A stretch of DNA of 64,000 nucleotides from Symbiodinium natans (GCA_905221605.1 CAJNDS010002273.1:310001-374000), one strand, 5' to 3'. Shown: positions 11,701 through 21,039, numbered from the stretch's first letter. Made by a program: numbers and translations. The notes: generated from the sequence alone by a model not told the origin.

Positions 11701-13059
11701 TTTCTCCTCTGATTCCTCTCACTCCGACATCCATTACTTAGATCTGGAGCCGAAACTCCGCTACCATGCCATGTAAATTTCAAAGGGGCAATGACGGCAC
11801 AGTACGACCAAACTTAACCCAGCAACTGTCTCGCGCAAGCAACACACAAAACTGTCATTTGTTGTCTCGCTGCAGTCCTCGTGCCAATCGGGCCGGCTTG
11901 AGCCAAAATGCATTGTAGCATTCAATTCATTCTAGCTTGGGCTCATTGGGAGCGTGTCATTGAACAAGAGACCAGAGGAACACATGACCGGGACTGGGGG
12001 GACAAGAGCTAAACCAGAATAAGCGAAACCTTGAGAACAACCTGGCTCAGCACTTTGTACAGACCCAAAAGGTGATTGTTTCGCAGCCCAAGTCGCGCGT
12101 TCAAGATAAGGTCACCCACCACGGCCTTAGCAGCTGACCTACTACGACGATGAACAGAGAGTGAGAGAGAGAGAGAGGGAGATCGAGAGATTGACATAGA
12201 AACACAGAGACACGCACGGAGACACGATCTGACCCGCAAAGTGCAGGAGTCAAAGGTTTGCTTCTCAGATGGTCCATGAGAATCGGTGGTCGGTCTCCTA
12301 CCCCCTTGGTTGTTCTTCTCGGTCCGGCCACTGTGTCCGCCAGAAACAGGGTGCCCACGAGCATAACTGATACGGCGACCAGGAACCGTGGGAAGTAGAC
12401 TGTGATGGCAAGTAGAACCTTTGGACAACAATAGCAGGCCAGTTTTTGAGTGGCTGCGGCACTTGCAAACTTCCCAGATGCCATCTCTCTTGCATTGACA
12501 GCTCTGCACCGACTTAACGCCAAGCTTTTTGAGTGCCCGCCTTGTGCCGGTTGCTCATGGCTGGAATAATATAACCTCGGTCGACTACTGCAACAAGTGG
12601 GCCACTTCTGCATGGCTAAAGTTGCGACGTTGACCTCCTATCTCGGCATCAGATGGCAACAGGTCTGGGATGGATGCCTAGAGGCAGCTTGAAGATCTCC
12701 CTCTCCCTACACAGATACCAGAGTTCTTTGAACTAAGGAGGGTCCCATAAACCCTCTAGACCCTACACCCCTAATCCGAGGTCCTGCTTAATTTAACCCC
12801 TATATTTAAAGAGATTTTTTTTGCCCGGATTCCCGCCGGAAGACTACTTTCCATTACGATGGATTTCGTATGGGCCAAACCCTCCACATTTAAAGAAATT
12901 TTTTTGGGGGGGGTTGTCAAATTGTGAAACTCTGCCTTTCGGAAAGCTTTTTTTCTTCTGCTAAGGCTGCACCTCTCGCCCGACGTTCTTATTGTTTTTT
13001 AATAGAGAAACCATACGGGGCCATGGTCCAACTATTGCGGAACCCTGCTTTCCTTATTG

Positions 13060-13098
<39 letters not shown>

Positions 13099-15900
13099 AC
13101 CAATTAAACAGGAGCTCGGATTAAGGACTCAATCTCTGGCCGAGAGAACCCTGGTCATCAGCAATGACCTCGTCTGACAAGGTAACGCCGGCACGGGAGA
13201 GGATCGTGCCACCTAAGCTACAGGCTGGTTGAGGCAAACATCTGCCGTGCAGCTCCAGAACCCTTGAGCCTGCGTCCAGTACAGGCTTGCATTTTGAAGA
13301 GCTTCGGGTTTTGGGATGCTTCCGGCTTTAGGGTTTTCGGGTACCTAACCTATAGGAACCCTCGCCCTCTGCAGGGGGGGGGGGGGGTTGAGAGGGGCTC
13401 AAGAATAGAGACCCTATGTAGGTTTTCCTACATTAGGGTCCCTTTTGGGTACCCATTATAAGGCGGCACCCTTTAAAGAAAGGATCCCAAAAAGGTACCC
13501 TAATTTAGAGAACTACCCCATGTGTTTGAAAGCGTGGTTGCTCTTTAACACCCCAATAAAAGCTTAACTTTTTAGCTCCCTGAATATGAAATTAGAGGAA
13601 CCCCTAAACTTATACAAGTTGTAGGTCTCTCCATGTAGTCCGAGGCACGCCTCGGCAGCATAACTAGTGCCGCAAGTTGATCGAAAGTTGAGCGGAGCTC
13701 CTCATCACACAGCTTCCGAGTCATCTGCCCCTAAACCCTTTTTGAATCCTGACTTGATGACTGACAGACGAGCCCTAAACCCTAAACCCTGAACCCTAAT
13801 TAAACCCTGAACCCTAAACCCTAAACCCTGAACCCTAAACCCTAAACCCTAAACCGTGAACCCTAAACAGCGAACTTCTAGGGAGGTTCAAGAGCTGAAC
13901 GGGTCCTTGGTCATCGTGAGAACCCAGATGGTCATGGCAACCAGGCTGATGAAATGCCCCGGCACGCCGTTCAGGTCAGTCTGCAAGTACCTGAAAGTTG
14001 CTCCCACAAATCAGAAGCAGAAGACATCCTTGCACAAAACCGAGATTCCTCTCAGCAGGCAGTGCTCATGGGCCAGATAAGAGACAAGCTGGAGTGTGAA
14101 ATCGTCCACCTTCTGCCCGAGATGCTGGAAGGTGTTCGTCGAAGTGGACGAGAGCCGGTTGTGCCAGGTATCAGTGCAAACCTCCCAGGTCAAGCCAGCT
14201 CGGAACACTGAAGATAAGAGGTGCTCCACCCAGCCTTCTGGACGCGAGACTGCATGGTGTTCCGATCCATGCTGTCATATGCGTGGCCCTCGAAGAGACG
14301 TTGATAGCGCATGGTGTCGATGGCTGGAAATACCTCAACTGCGAAAGGCAAAGGCGCGCAGACTGTTCTTCTCGCAGCTACCCTCTCAGTTAGTGGCAGG
14401 CGCCGACGGCAGTCTCAACTTTCCGAGCTGCTCTCTCTTTCTTTACTTCTTTCTTTCCTTCCCTCCGTCCTTCCATCCATCCTTCCATCCTTCCTTCCTT
14501 CGCGGCGTTGTTCTTTCTTTCTTGTTTTTTGTTTTTGTCTTTATTTCTTTCATTTCCTTCCTTTCTTCATTTCATCTCTCTCTTCCTTCCTGGCTGTGCA
14601 CATGACCCCCCGGAGGGAGGTCGCCCCAACGGGCGTGCTCAACTGAGCCAGTCTGTGTGAAACCCCCTGATCTCCCACTGTGCCGACTTTGCAGGGGTCA
14701 TGAAAATGGCCAACGGGTGGGGCAACAGCGTGCACGGTGTGTTCGACGAGAGTGGAGGTTCTGCTCTGAATTAAGGCCCCGTCCCATCTCTCCCCCTACA
14801 GAGTGTTCCTAGTTCCAAGGTTCCCTGCCACAGGTTTGGTGGTTAGGGAGAAGTTAGACCATTGAGCTCATGCTTGGCCTGAGCTGCGATGCGACTTGAA
14901 ATGAACGGTAAACTCCTTTCGCCCCAACAACCGAACAACCACCCAGGGACCCACGAGGGGGGAAAAGAAAATGCGGCTTCTTAGTGGGTTGTACACGGAG
15001 CGTGCGCAGAACAGGCTACATGCTCCAAAACTGAAAGCTAACTATGTCGTTCCCCTTTTTGCATCAAGCGGCTCATTTGTTCAGTACTGCTCCCAATTGT
15101 GCCATGGTTGGCGTGTCTGTTTCCCCGCTTTGTTTGGGGGTTCGTTTTGAAGTGGTGCTCCCACTGGTCCCTCTCTCTCTCTCTCTCTGCACGCATGGCC
15201 CCCCCCAAGGGGCAAGCCGCCTCTCTCTCTCTCTCTCTCTCTCTCGCCTTCCCTTCTCTCTCGCACAGCGCACACCACTTAGTCGAAGGGGCGCATCTCA
15301 TTGGCAGAACAGTTCAAGAGAAAGCAGCACGGTCGAGCTTCGCATTGCAAACTTCCCGTTTGTTTAAGGCTCTGCAAAGGTGCGTAGGGGTTCGGATTCA
15401 TCGTCGTGGTGATCCCAGCCACGAAAACTGTTTGCATGATCATGTTCAGGATGTAGAGGAGGATGACCAAGACCTGGTCCGCGAATTTCAACCTGGCCAG
15501 CAAGGGCTTGGGGACCTTGGGGAAGGCCTGAAGGACCCAGAAATCAGGGGGGTTTCGGTCTTTTTTTGAACAATGCCAAGCAGGCAAGCCACAGTGTGGT
15601 TTAGGGTTTGGGGTTTGGGGTTTAGGGTTTAGGGTTTGCTCAAGAAGTAGTGTGTGGAAGATGCTCTGAGGAGAATCGTCCACTGACCCCAATGCCAAGC
15701 ACTGCTGCACCCCTTGTACACATATCCCATATACCACCCATGTGCAATTGCGAACATAAATGCATATTGTTATATGCATGTACAACCCGATGTATCTCCA
15801 TGTATAGTATGTTTTGCGCGTGAATAAACTATGTATAATGATAATTGTTTTTCTATGACAGAGTATATAGTACATTATATGCATGCCAGTACCTCTCGCT

Positions 15901-15932
<32 letters not shown>

Positions 15933-16072
15933 TTCTTCTTCTTCTTCTTCTTCTTCTGCTCCTTCTGCTTCTTCTGCAGGGCGGCTTGGGGGGGGGGCCC
16001 TGAAAACCCCTTGCGCGGAAGCGCGCCCAGTCACCTGCCCACTCCTCTTTCTTTCTTTCTCTCTCCCTCTCC

Positions 16073-16104
<32 letters not shown>

Positions 16105-19100
16105 TTTTGGGGTTTAGGGTTTAGGGTTTAGGGTTTAGGGTTTAGGGTTTAGGGTTTAGGGTGCGTGGCCAGCGACTCCCAACCCGGCGCCGAGCTCGAG
16201 CCCATGCTCACCAGGATGGTGGCATCCCAGATGCTGATCATCAGCCTTAAAAGAACAAAGCAGCCCCGCAGGTTTGGGCTTTTTTTTGGTGTTTAAGGTT
16301 TAGGGTTTAGGGTTTAGGGTTTCGGGTTTAGGGTACCAAGGTTTAGGCTTTAGGGCTTAATAAGGCTTAGGGTTGGAGGATCGTACTACTGGACTCAAGC
16401 TCTTGCTTGGTGATTGCCTTTGCCTCGGTTCTTGCAGCTGCATGGGGCCAAAGTTTCGTAGCAAATCGAGTCTGAGATTCAAAGAGGCATGAGCTGCCAA
16501 TTCGGAAGAAGGCTTTTTGGGGTACAGAGCAGGGTGCGGAATGCCCGAAGATGCGATCACCTCGGTCACTCGGACCGACGGATGAATGCCGTTTCCTTTG
16601 TGAGCGTTCATGCTGCATTTCTGGTTCTTCCGATTTCCTCGCTACAGCGGGAGCTGATCTAACAGGCAACTTGCTTCTCAAGTTGAACGCGCTGCGCTCT
16701 GCCAGGCGGCGGGAAGTCATCTTCCACATGACCATCATCCTCACTCGTGCGCTGAGTCGACAAGGTCTTCGAAGCACTCTTCTCATCCTTGGCGCAGGGC
16801 GCCTTGCGATGCTGCTCTTTGCCCCGACTATCTTGCTTGAACCCCTGCTTCAACCTACCCATGCTGAGAACCCCAGGCGTGCATGGTGGCGAAATGCAGC
16901 CTGGAGGCCTTGGCTGTGCCATCTCCAGGCACGGCAGGGAGAATCTCTACCTTTATGTGGTCGTAAAAACGATGGATTGACCAATGATACAGACATCACG
17001 GAGTTAAGAATCTGCCTTATACAAAAAGACCTTTGAACAGCCTCTTTCAGCAGGCGCGACCTTGAATCCAACAGCAAGGCACTTCGTGTTGCGACTGTTG
17101 AGATCCAGCAGAAGCCGCGCGAGATAACGCCTCGAGCTTGGCTTCCAGTTCAGCCACACGGGCTTCCAGCGTGGTGTTTTTCACGTGGTTATCCAGGTCC
17201 ACGGCTTCTGACATGGCTTCGCCACGTGAAAGAGCCCAGACCCACTTGAGCACAAGAGGTCGGCAGAGAGCATCGCATCACGACATCGGAAGGCACCATG
17301 CGCAACATACAGCATGCAGTGGGGCACTGTCTAGTCATGTCTTCTTTGATGAATATTTCTGCCCTCATGCCAACGCAATTGAGAAGCAGCATTGTGTAGG
17401 TCTTCCCACTTCCGGTCTGGCCTGAGCAGTGCCATCATGCCATCCAGTCTCGTTTTATCAATTATAAAAACTAATCCTCTACCATGCAGGCTCAGGATGC
17501 TTACATCATTCCGCACTGCCGCTTTTAACAGCACAATCGACGCCCAACCCGTGCTACCTGTGATCCCAACATGGCATAGCGAGGGAGCCGTTTACATGAC
17601 AGAGGCAACAGGGCCGGGCCGGGCTTGATAACATGCCTCGCAGTCTGCAGCTTCAGCGGGGAAAGTGCAGATAGCATGTGCGTTGCACTGCTCCGCGTCC
17701 CTAGCGCCCTCTCCATCTGAGTGGTGAGAGATAGGGCTGCAGCCATATGCGAAGATCGTGCTGTTGTAGCCCTCAAATGCCTTCACGCAGCACATCGCAA
17801 CCAAGGGTATTGCAGCGTTTCGTGAGTCAGATTCTGACAGCGTCAGTACCACAGCCTTCCTGTAACACTGTAGCGAAATCCAGGCATCAACTTACCAAAG
17901 CCACAACCTCCATGACCAGCGAAGGAACCGACAGACTAGGAATAACAGGAGGCCAAAGGGACCAAAATCCAGAAAGCTGAACCCCCCTGTGCTCCAACTG
18001 CAGTCGGCGGCCTTGGAAAGCTGCGGTAACCCCAGAGTCAGGAAAACTGCTGCCTCAATGTGCAATGTTTGAAAGCCAACGCAACATTGTTTCGACACTT
18101 GCAGGTGAGTGAAACCATTCTTGTTCATGTATCTTTTACAAGAATGTTCCAGGTTCTATATGGATGCGTATATGCATCTATGTATGTACACCTATATATA
18201 TATAAATATGTATATATTTCGTGTTTTTTGTTGCTTAGTGGTTGATGCCTTGGTACTCGGGGTGCCCAACACATGAGAATAGGCGCTCTGAACTGGGCTC
18301 CTCCCCCTCCATGGCCCGCAAAAATAAAAAAAATCACCCGGATCGCAAGTGATCCGAAAACATGGGGCGCTTCTCCTCGCCGTGACTGGAAGGCTGTCCG
18401 ATTTATCCTCCATCCCCGGAAGGTTTCGGGTTTAGTCGCTCACTCTCGCACAAGGCAGGCAAGGTCCGTTGGTCTGTGTAGGACAAGAGGAACCCATGCC
18501 AAGCAGTCGCATGGGCCCAAAGGAGAAACCACAAGAAGTAAGACCCATCCCCCTCACCCCTTCAGGCCCAACCACTACATCGGCATCAGCTCATCAATCG
18601 TGAAACAACTACTGTAGGTCGATTCAACGTCACTTTGGACTAGACACTCCGGCCCCCGGTTAGGCAATAGTCAACTTCACCCACAGAGACTAAGACCCGC
18701 CCCCCACACAAATCCGACCAGTGTTACCGGAATGCCCACAAACTGCCTAATCACGAGGACATGCAAGCAAAGGAGAGCAGGCTACAGCGCCCGCCATCAG
18801 TTTGGCATGGTGAAATCACTGCCCTCTCTCACTACCTCTCTTCACCCCACATCTGCATACGCTCTGCCCCTCGGTCACTATGGGAGCTTGCTGCCTCGCT
18901 CCGTCCCACCCCATCCTCACACTTCGGGTTTAGGGTTTAGGGTTTAGGGTTTAGGGTTTAGGGTCAACTCCATGTGGACTCCAGGCCCATATGGACAAAC
19001 ATACTAAGCCGCAAGTTCTTCCACTTCAGGTGCATCGGGACACCATGCTCTCAAGAAATTGAGCAACTGGCTTGATCTGCATCTTCTCCAAAGACATGGT

Positions 19101-20653
19101 CGAAGTTGTAGTGGTGATCCTGGCGAAGGGTGTTCAAGTACCCTGCCAGGTCCTCTGCCTTATTGATCGTGCACAGGAGTCAGCGCACAGATGCAGCAAA
19201 GGTTTCAGAGGGCCTCAAATCTCGGTCATCAGTTCTATACAAAGTTGAAGACCAAAACAAGTGCACAATCGCTAGCCCCGCAGAACGATGCATGAATGGG
19301 ATTGCGGTATGAAACTATGTAAAGGAGCAGAATGTGTACCTCTCATGCGCAGCTAGCACAGACACCAACGCACGTTCCATACAAACATGCGCACTTTGCA
19401 TTACATTGCGTTGCGTTACGCCACATTGCACGACATCACCGTCATTGATGTACCAGTATGTAAGTGCATGTACGCGCTCTGCGTGGTTCTATACATGGGT
19501 TCCCTAAGCTAACCTGAACTTATTACAGTTGGAACCTGAAAAAGAGGACCCTGATTTCGAGAACTGCCCACATGCTGCGATCCGAAGGCCGGCCTGACCC
19601 TTGTACGTCGTCACCTCAGCTCTGCTATTGGTTTTTTAAGGGGGTTTAGGGTTTAGGGTTTAGGGTTTAGGGTTTAGGGTTTAGGGTTAGGGTTAGTTGT
19701 TCGCTCCCGCATAGCTGGCCGAACCGCAGGCAGGGTTGATGGTGTTGCTCTCCGAAAAGAATGCAAGGTTGGCTTAGCGACCTCCACTTGAGCAGCCCAC
19801 GGCTCTGAGAAGTGCTCAGGTTTAGGGTTTAGGGTTTAGGGTTTAGGGTTTAGGGCACTGCTTTGATGCGATCGCGTCTTTGTTCAGCTATGTTTCAGCT
19901 ACAGGGAGAAGCGATTAGGGAAAAGGCTTTAGGATTTAGAGCTGAGGGTTTAGGGCTCCCTTCCTGCACAGCAGGGTATAAAACGCGAGTTTTCTGAGCT
20001 TGTGTTCCTGTTTTGGGGAGGGGGTGGGGTTGTGGTTAGGGTCAGGGCCCGTCAACACTCGACTGCATAGACACACCTCCCATGAACTGACCTTCCCATT
20101 CTACTCCAGTTGTCCCCGCTTTCCTTCAGCTCCAGACCTGCCCGGACTACAGAGGTAAGTGGAAAAGAGATTCCAAAAAAAAAGAGTTTAGGGTTTAGGG
20201 TTTAGGGTTTGGGGTTTAGGGTTTAGGGTTTAGGGGAGTTGTATCGGGGAAGCTGCGTCTCAACTAAGTTGAACATTTAGCCGTGTGAATCTGTCAATCC
20301 GATGTAGCCTAGACAAATCCTTGCAAAAAAAACACGCCCCAAACCTTGGTCCCGCACAAGGCTGTTTGAGGTGACGCGCACATCAGCACGGCCTGATGAC
20401 CTCCCAATGTTCCCAAGGTCCCAAGGTGTCCGAAGGGGGCTAAGAAGAGTCTTCGATTTTAGGGTCTCGGGCTTCGGCTCTCGCACTCGCAGGCAAGCCT
20501 AGGAAGGTCTCGGTTCGCCCAGTACTCTGCTACAAAACAAGATCCATGGAGCTCGAGCAAAACAACAAGCAAGCTTTGCCAGGAGCACACTTCGCTGTCG
20601 TTCAGCGGCCGCAGTCGAACAGCCACCACCACGTGGGGATGATCATTTGCCTC
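5691..20653 (-). CDS. kinesin motor-domain gene, incomplete (eight exons recognised)
   Basis: Eight minus-strand exons encode the N-terminal half of a kinesin motor in the correct order: 20591-20653 (VVVAVRLRPLND), 19068-19158 (YNFDHVFGED), 17744-17780 (AFEGYNSTIFAYG), 17375-17421 (P-loop GQTGSGKTYTM), 6524-6586 (GLIPR), 6316-6381 (SFLEIYNE), 5919-5958 (VIYDLLTPRS) and 5691-5731 (GLEIRE). Joins at the P-loop, RV|ASN, NE|VIYDLL and SPG|RAK keep frame exactly. The product would bind ATP and move on microtubules. Switch I (SSRSH), switch II (DLAGSE) and the neck were not found in the remaining 5.6 kb, so the gene may be truncated, decayed or only partly recognised. An approximately 11-kb gap between exons 4 and 5 contains an unrelated membrane-protein gene on the same strand. 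The subfamily cannot be assigned. Confidence 0.85.
5919..5958 (-). CDS. kinesin exon 7
   Basis: 40 nt, acceptor GCAG|GTG and GT donor. It reads VIYDLLTPRSSSP(G), directly following LEIYNE of exon 6 in phase 0, as in the canonical LEIYNExIxDLL motif. Confidence 0.85.
6316..6381 (-). CDS. kinesin exon 6
   Basis: 66 nt, exactly 22 codons, acceptor CACAG|GCA and GC donor (AACGAG|GCTTGG). It reads ASNQSKTNRFLVQCSFLEIY then NE. S-(Y/F)-L-E-I-Y-N-E is a kinesin family signature. Confidence 0.9.
6524..6586 (-). CDS. kinesin exon 5
   Basis: 63 nt, exactly 21 codons, acceptor TTTCAG|TGT and GC donor (GAGTC|GCCCAG). It reads CAPREDQGLIPRMSTSLFQR then V. G-(I/L)-I-P-R-x-x-x-x-L-F is the kinesin segment after the P-loop helix. 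It joins exon 6 in phase 0. Confidence 0.9.
6973..7277 (-). CDS. membrane-protein exon: Cys-rich, ShK-like C-terminal part
   Basis: Open frame ending at a GT donor (CTGCCT|GTAAAT). It contains FNNIHSCADVSPYCLCNGRA and later GMCPGTCNKC. The C-x-D-x-x-x-x-C ... C-P-x-T-C-x-x-C spacing resembles ShK-like domains, used here as an extracellular module, not evidence of toxin function. The start is uncertain (acceptor near 7270-7280). Confidence 0.6.
6973..17220 (-). CDS. multi-pass membrane protein with Cys-rich ShK-like C-terminal region
   Basis: Minus-strand exons suggest one protein: a cytoplasmic coiled-coil/charged part (about 17.2-16.4 kb), a transmembrane exon (15384-15527), a loop exon (14041-14124), a transmembrane exon (13901-13980), another transmembrane exon (12332-12418), a short exon ending DLILNA (12097-12125), then Cys-rich extracellular exons (about 10.36-10.04, 8.09-7.94 and 7.28-6.97 kb). 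Phases agree at 14041|13980 and 12332|12125. From memory, a dinoflagellate-expanded family has this layout (N-M-I-M-Q helix, W-x-L-T-x-x-K-E, P-(K/R)-F-L, D-L-I-L-N-A, then C-P-x-T-C-x-x-C); I cannot verify that here. Function is unknown; a receptor or channel-like surface protein is a guess. The gene lies between kinesin exons 4 and 5. Confidence 0.65.
7636..7708 (+). repeat. interstitial telomere-like tract (TTTAGGG)
   Basis: About ten units with CCAGGG, TCAGGG and CTTAGGG variants. It sits in the presumed intron between the two Cys-rich exons. Confidence 0.9.
7938..8088 (-). CDS. membrane-protein exon: extracellular segment
   Basis: Acceptor CCGCAG|GCG. It reads AIAMRVGFEPQHFPRNDTLA then QLVNGTHESCAMEDNDC. 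Two N-glycosylation sequons (NDT, NGT) and paired Cys fit an extracellular part. The donor near 7938 (AACA|GT) is a guess. Confidence 0.6.
10042..10362 (-). CDS. membrane-protein exon: Cys-rich extracellular segment
   Basis: The open frame contains ten or more Cys in about 80 residues (for example CKSQCLMLFRGLASF and NDTVCIECPNQYLNYLMRRL). It lies between the transmembrane exons and the ShK-like exon, on the same strand. Exact exon ends are not resolved. Confidence 0.55.
   Translation of the reverse strand: MVEKTRIRYVRGRTCMSALCGPENASEDKTMQCKSQCLMLFRGLASFIGRMLQTDSPPVNDTVCIECPNQYLNYLMRRLCTADPGGLSPCSLCVLETGDRQGRKCD
10625..10653 (+). repeat. short telomere-like tract
   Basis: Four TTTAGGG-type units. 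The 8.1-10.0 kb stretch otherwise holds only low-value open frames. A minus-strand frame at about 8735-8795 reads TTKCFYASQYE between AG and GT and might be an exon. Confidence 0.85.
10955..11340. repeat. degenerate tandem repeats (about 60 bp units)
   Basis: Two copies of GCGGCAAGCT...CAATTTGC lie about 58 bp apart (10,960 and 11,012). Three copies of a GCAAGTC(T/C)TCTTC...TTGCAAAG unit begin near 11,091, 11,153 and 11,268. No coding sense. Confidence 0.6.
11416..11505 (+). repeat. G-rich low-complexity tract
   Basis: About 90 nt of G with scattered A and C, potentially G-quadruplex forming. Confidence 0.9.
11897..11910 (-). other. possible relict spliced-leader fragment
   Basis: On the minus strand the bases read CATTTTGGCTCAAG, an exact match to the last 14 nt of the conserved 22-nt dinoflagellate spliced leader (which ends ...CCATTTTGGCTCAAG). 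Reintegrated mRNAs carry such relicts next to a gene start. I see no coding exon immediately downstream, and it lies inside the membrane-protein gene span. Confidence 0.4.
12097..12125 (-). CDS. membrane-protein exon ending DLILNA
   Basis: 29 nt, acceptor TAAG|GCC and GC donor (AACGC|GCGACT). It reads AVVGDLILNA and follows LFLADT of the previous exon in phase 0. Confidence 0.65.
12145..12200 (+). repeat. GA-rich simple repeat
   Basis: GAGAGAGAGAG with interruptions. It lies in the intron between the 12,332 and 12,125 exons. Confidence 0.85.
12332..12418 (-). CDS. membrane-protein exon: transmembrane helix
   Basis: 87 nt, exactly 29 codons, acceptor CAAAG|GTT and GT donor. It reads VLLAITVYFPRFLVAVSVML then VGTLFLADT, two short hydrophobic stretches around PRFLV. 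Confidence 0.75.
13060..13095 (+). repeat. poly-G run
   Basis: An uninterrupted run of about 33 G. The 12.6-13.9 kb stretch otherwise contains pieces of inverted-repeat elements (GGTACCC near 13,490) and no exon that I recognise. Confidence 0.95.
13773..13867 (-). repeat. interstitial telomere-like tract (CCCTAAA)
   Basis: About 13 units mixed with CCCTGAA. It ends about 30 bp from the 13901-13980 exon. Confidence 0.95.
13901..13980 (-). CDS. membrane-protein exon: transmembrane helix
   Basis: 80 nt, acceptor TGCAG|ACT and GT donor. It reads TDLNGVPGHFISLVAMTIWV then LTMTKDP, a hydrophobic helix followed by a Lys-Asp end. It joins the preceding exon in phase 0. Confidence 0.75.
14041..14124 (-). 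CDS. membrane-protein exon: loop
   Basis: 84 nt, exactly 28 codons, acceptor TCCAG|CAT and GT donor. It reads HLGQKVDDFTLQLVSYLAHE then HCLLRGIS. Confidence 0.65.
14430..14590 (+). repeat. pyrimidine-rich low-complexity tract
   Basis: CTTT/CCTT/TCCATCC runs of about 160 nt, intronic to the membrane-protein gene. Confidence 0.9.
15173..15250 (+). repeat. (CT)n microsatellites
   Basis: Two CT arrays (about 15,173-15,187 and 15,221-15,245). Confidence 0.95.
15384..15527 (-). CDS. membrane-protein exon: first recognised transmembrane helix
   Basis: 144 nt, exactly 48 codons, acceptor CTTCAG|GCC and GC donor (CCCTAC|GCACC). It reads AFPKVPKPLLARLKFADQVL then VILLYILNMIMQTVFVAGI. The basic lead-in followed by an approximately 20-residue hydrophobic helix with N-M-I-M-Q is the reason for the family suggestion. 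Confidence 0.75.
15598..15637 (+). repeat. interstitial telomere-like tract (TTTAGGG/TTTGGGG)
   Basis: About five and a half units including TTTGGGG variants. Confidence 0.9.
15898..15960 (+). repeat. (TTC)n microsatellite
   Basis: About 20 TTC units. It creates a long open frame of poly-Glu (minus) or poly-Ser (plus) that is not a gene. Confidence 0.95.
16050..16161 (+). repeat. (CT)n array followed by telomere-like tract
   Basis: About 16,050-16,105 is CT-rich; 16,110-16,161 is seven TTTAGGG units. Confidence 0.95.
16289..16370 (+). repeat. interstitial telomere-like tract, degenerate
   Basis: TTTAGGG with TTTCGGG and CTTAGGG variants. Confidence 0.9.
16660..16890 (-). CDS. putative charged exon(s), cytoplasmic
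   Basis: Open frame with KDEKSASKTLSTQRTSEDDG and HVEDDFPPP. A second charged frame nearby (16.39-16.43 kb) reads TEAKAITKQELESS and ends at a GT donor. They may belong to the N-terminal part of the membrane protein. Boundaries are unknown. Confidence 0.4.
17104..17220 (-). CDS. putative coiled-coil exon
   Basis: It reads AMSEAVDLDNHVKNTTLEAR then VAELEAKLEALSRAASAG, a heptad pattern (L-E-A-R-V-A-E-L-E-A-K-L). It lies below kinesin exon 4 and above the membrane-protein exons, and could belong to either gene. I place it with the membrane protein. Confidence 0.55.
17375..17421 (-). CDS. kinesin exon 4: P-loop
   Basis: Acceptor GCTCAG|GCC. It completes ...AY|GQTGSGKTYTM, the kinesin Walker A. 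The donor shown (after LLLNC, GTTGGC) is chosen because it gives phase 0 to exon 5; a GC donor just after TM is the alternative. Confidence 0.9.
17744..17780 (-). CDS. kinesin exon 3
   Basis: 37 nt, acceptor TGAAG|GCA and GC donor (ATATG|GCTGCA). It reads AFEGYNSTIFAYG, the strand and loop before the P-loop. The frame stays open upstream to about 17,852, so the exon could be longer. Confidence 0.9.
18178..18222 (+). repeat. AT-rich microsatellite
   Basis: TATATA/TGTATG tract. The 18.2-18.9 kb stretch otherwise shows nothing recognisable. Confidence 0.9.
18926..18964 (+). repeat. interstitial telomere-like tract
   Basis: Five and a half TTTAGGG units, within the intron between kinesin exons 2 and 3. 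Confidence 0.95.
19068..19158 (-). CDS. kinesin exon 2
   Basis: 91 nt, acceptor ATAAG|GCA and GT donor. It reads AEDLAGYLNTLRQDHHYNFD then HVFGEDADQA. Y-x-F-D-x-V-F-G is the kinesin beta-3 motif. Confidence 0.9.
19641..19693 (+). repeat. interstitial telomere-like tract
   Basis: Seven and a half TTTAGGG units. Minus-strand sequence directly beside it (19,694-19,745) reads NPACGSASYAGANN, which recurs at 37.4 kb. Confidence 0.95.
19817..19855 (+). repeat. interstitial telomere-like tract
   Basis: Five and a half TTTAGGG units. Confidence 0.95.
20186..20234 (+). repeat. interstitial telomere-like tract
   Basis: Seven units with one TTTGGGG. It lies in the intron between kinesin exons 1 and 2. 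Confidence 0.95.
20591..20653 (-). CDS. kinesin exon 1 of those recognised
   Basis: 63 nt, exactly 21 codons, acceptor GTGAAG|GAG and donor GAA|GTGTGC. It reads EANDHPHVVVAVRLRPLNDS then E. V-x-V-x-V-R-x-R-P-L-N is the kinesin beta-1 start. An upstream exon must supply the initiator Met. Confidence 0.85.
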
Positions 20654-21039
20654 CTTCACGAAGCACACAGGAATGGGTTGCAAGGTTGTGAAGTAGGCGT
20701 TTCCCAAAGTAGTAGACTTACTTATACACCTCAAAATACCACTATCCCTTATTGTTGGACACGCCCCAAAGAGGGTACACCGAGTTTCATAAACCCGCAA
20801 AGAACCCGGGATGTTCTCGAGTCAGCTGTGGCCTTTCTTCTGCCGTGTCAGTACTTCGAATCGGCAGGTATCGCTCTTACAGCTGCCATATGCGACACTT
20901 GTATGTGTCTGTTCAAACTTTTCAAGCCCTCTCACTCCCAGAAGAAGCTAAACTTTCACTGATGGCTTCAGCGCGACTCATGTTGCAACCCACGTCTTGG
21001 TGCAAGAAGAGCACGTAACGCTGATGCACAACACACACG

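Noticed and set aside
12009-12613. 170- and 166-codon minus frames as single genes
   Set aside because: Only the two spliced segments 12,332-12,418 and 12,097-12,125 fit a protein. The rest, including the GA repeat, is intron.
15279-16034. 251-codon minus frame read as one gene
   Set aside because: Its N-terminal third is poly-Glu from a TTC repeat and AT-rich filler. Only 15,384-15,527 has splice sites and coding composition.
18192-18617. Frames over the 18.2-18.6 kb region as kinesin exons
   Set aside because: No kinesin motif and no phased splice sites. The region is intronic between exons 2 and 3.
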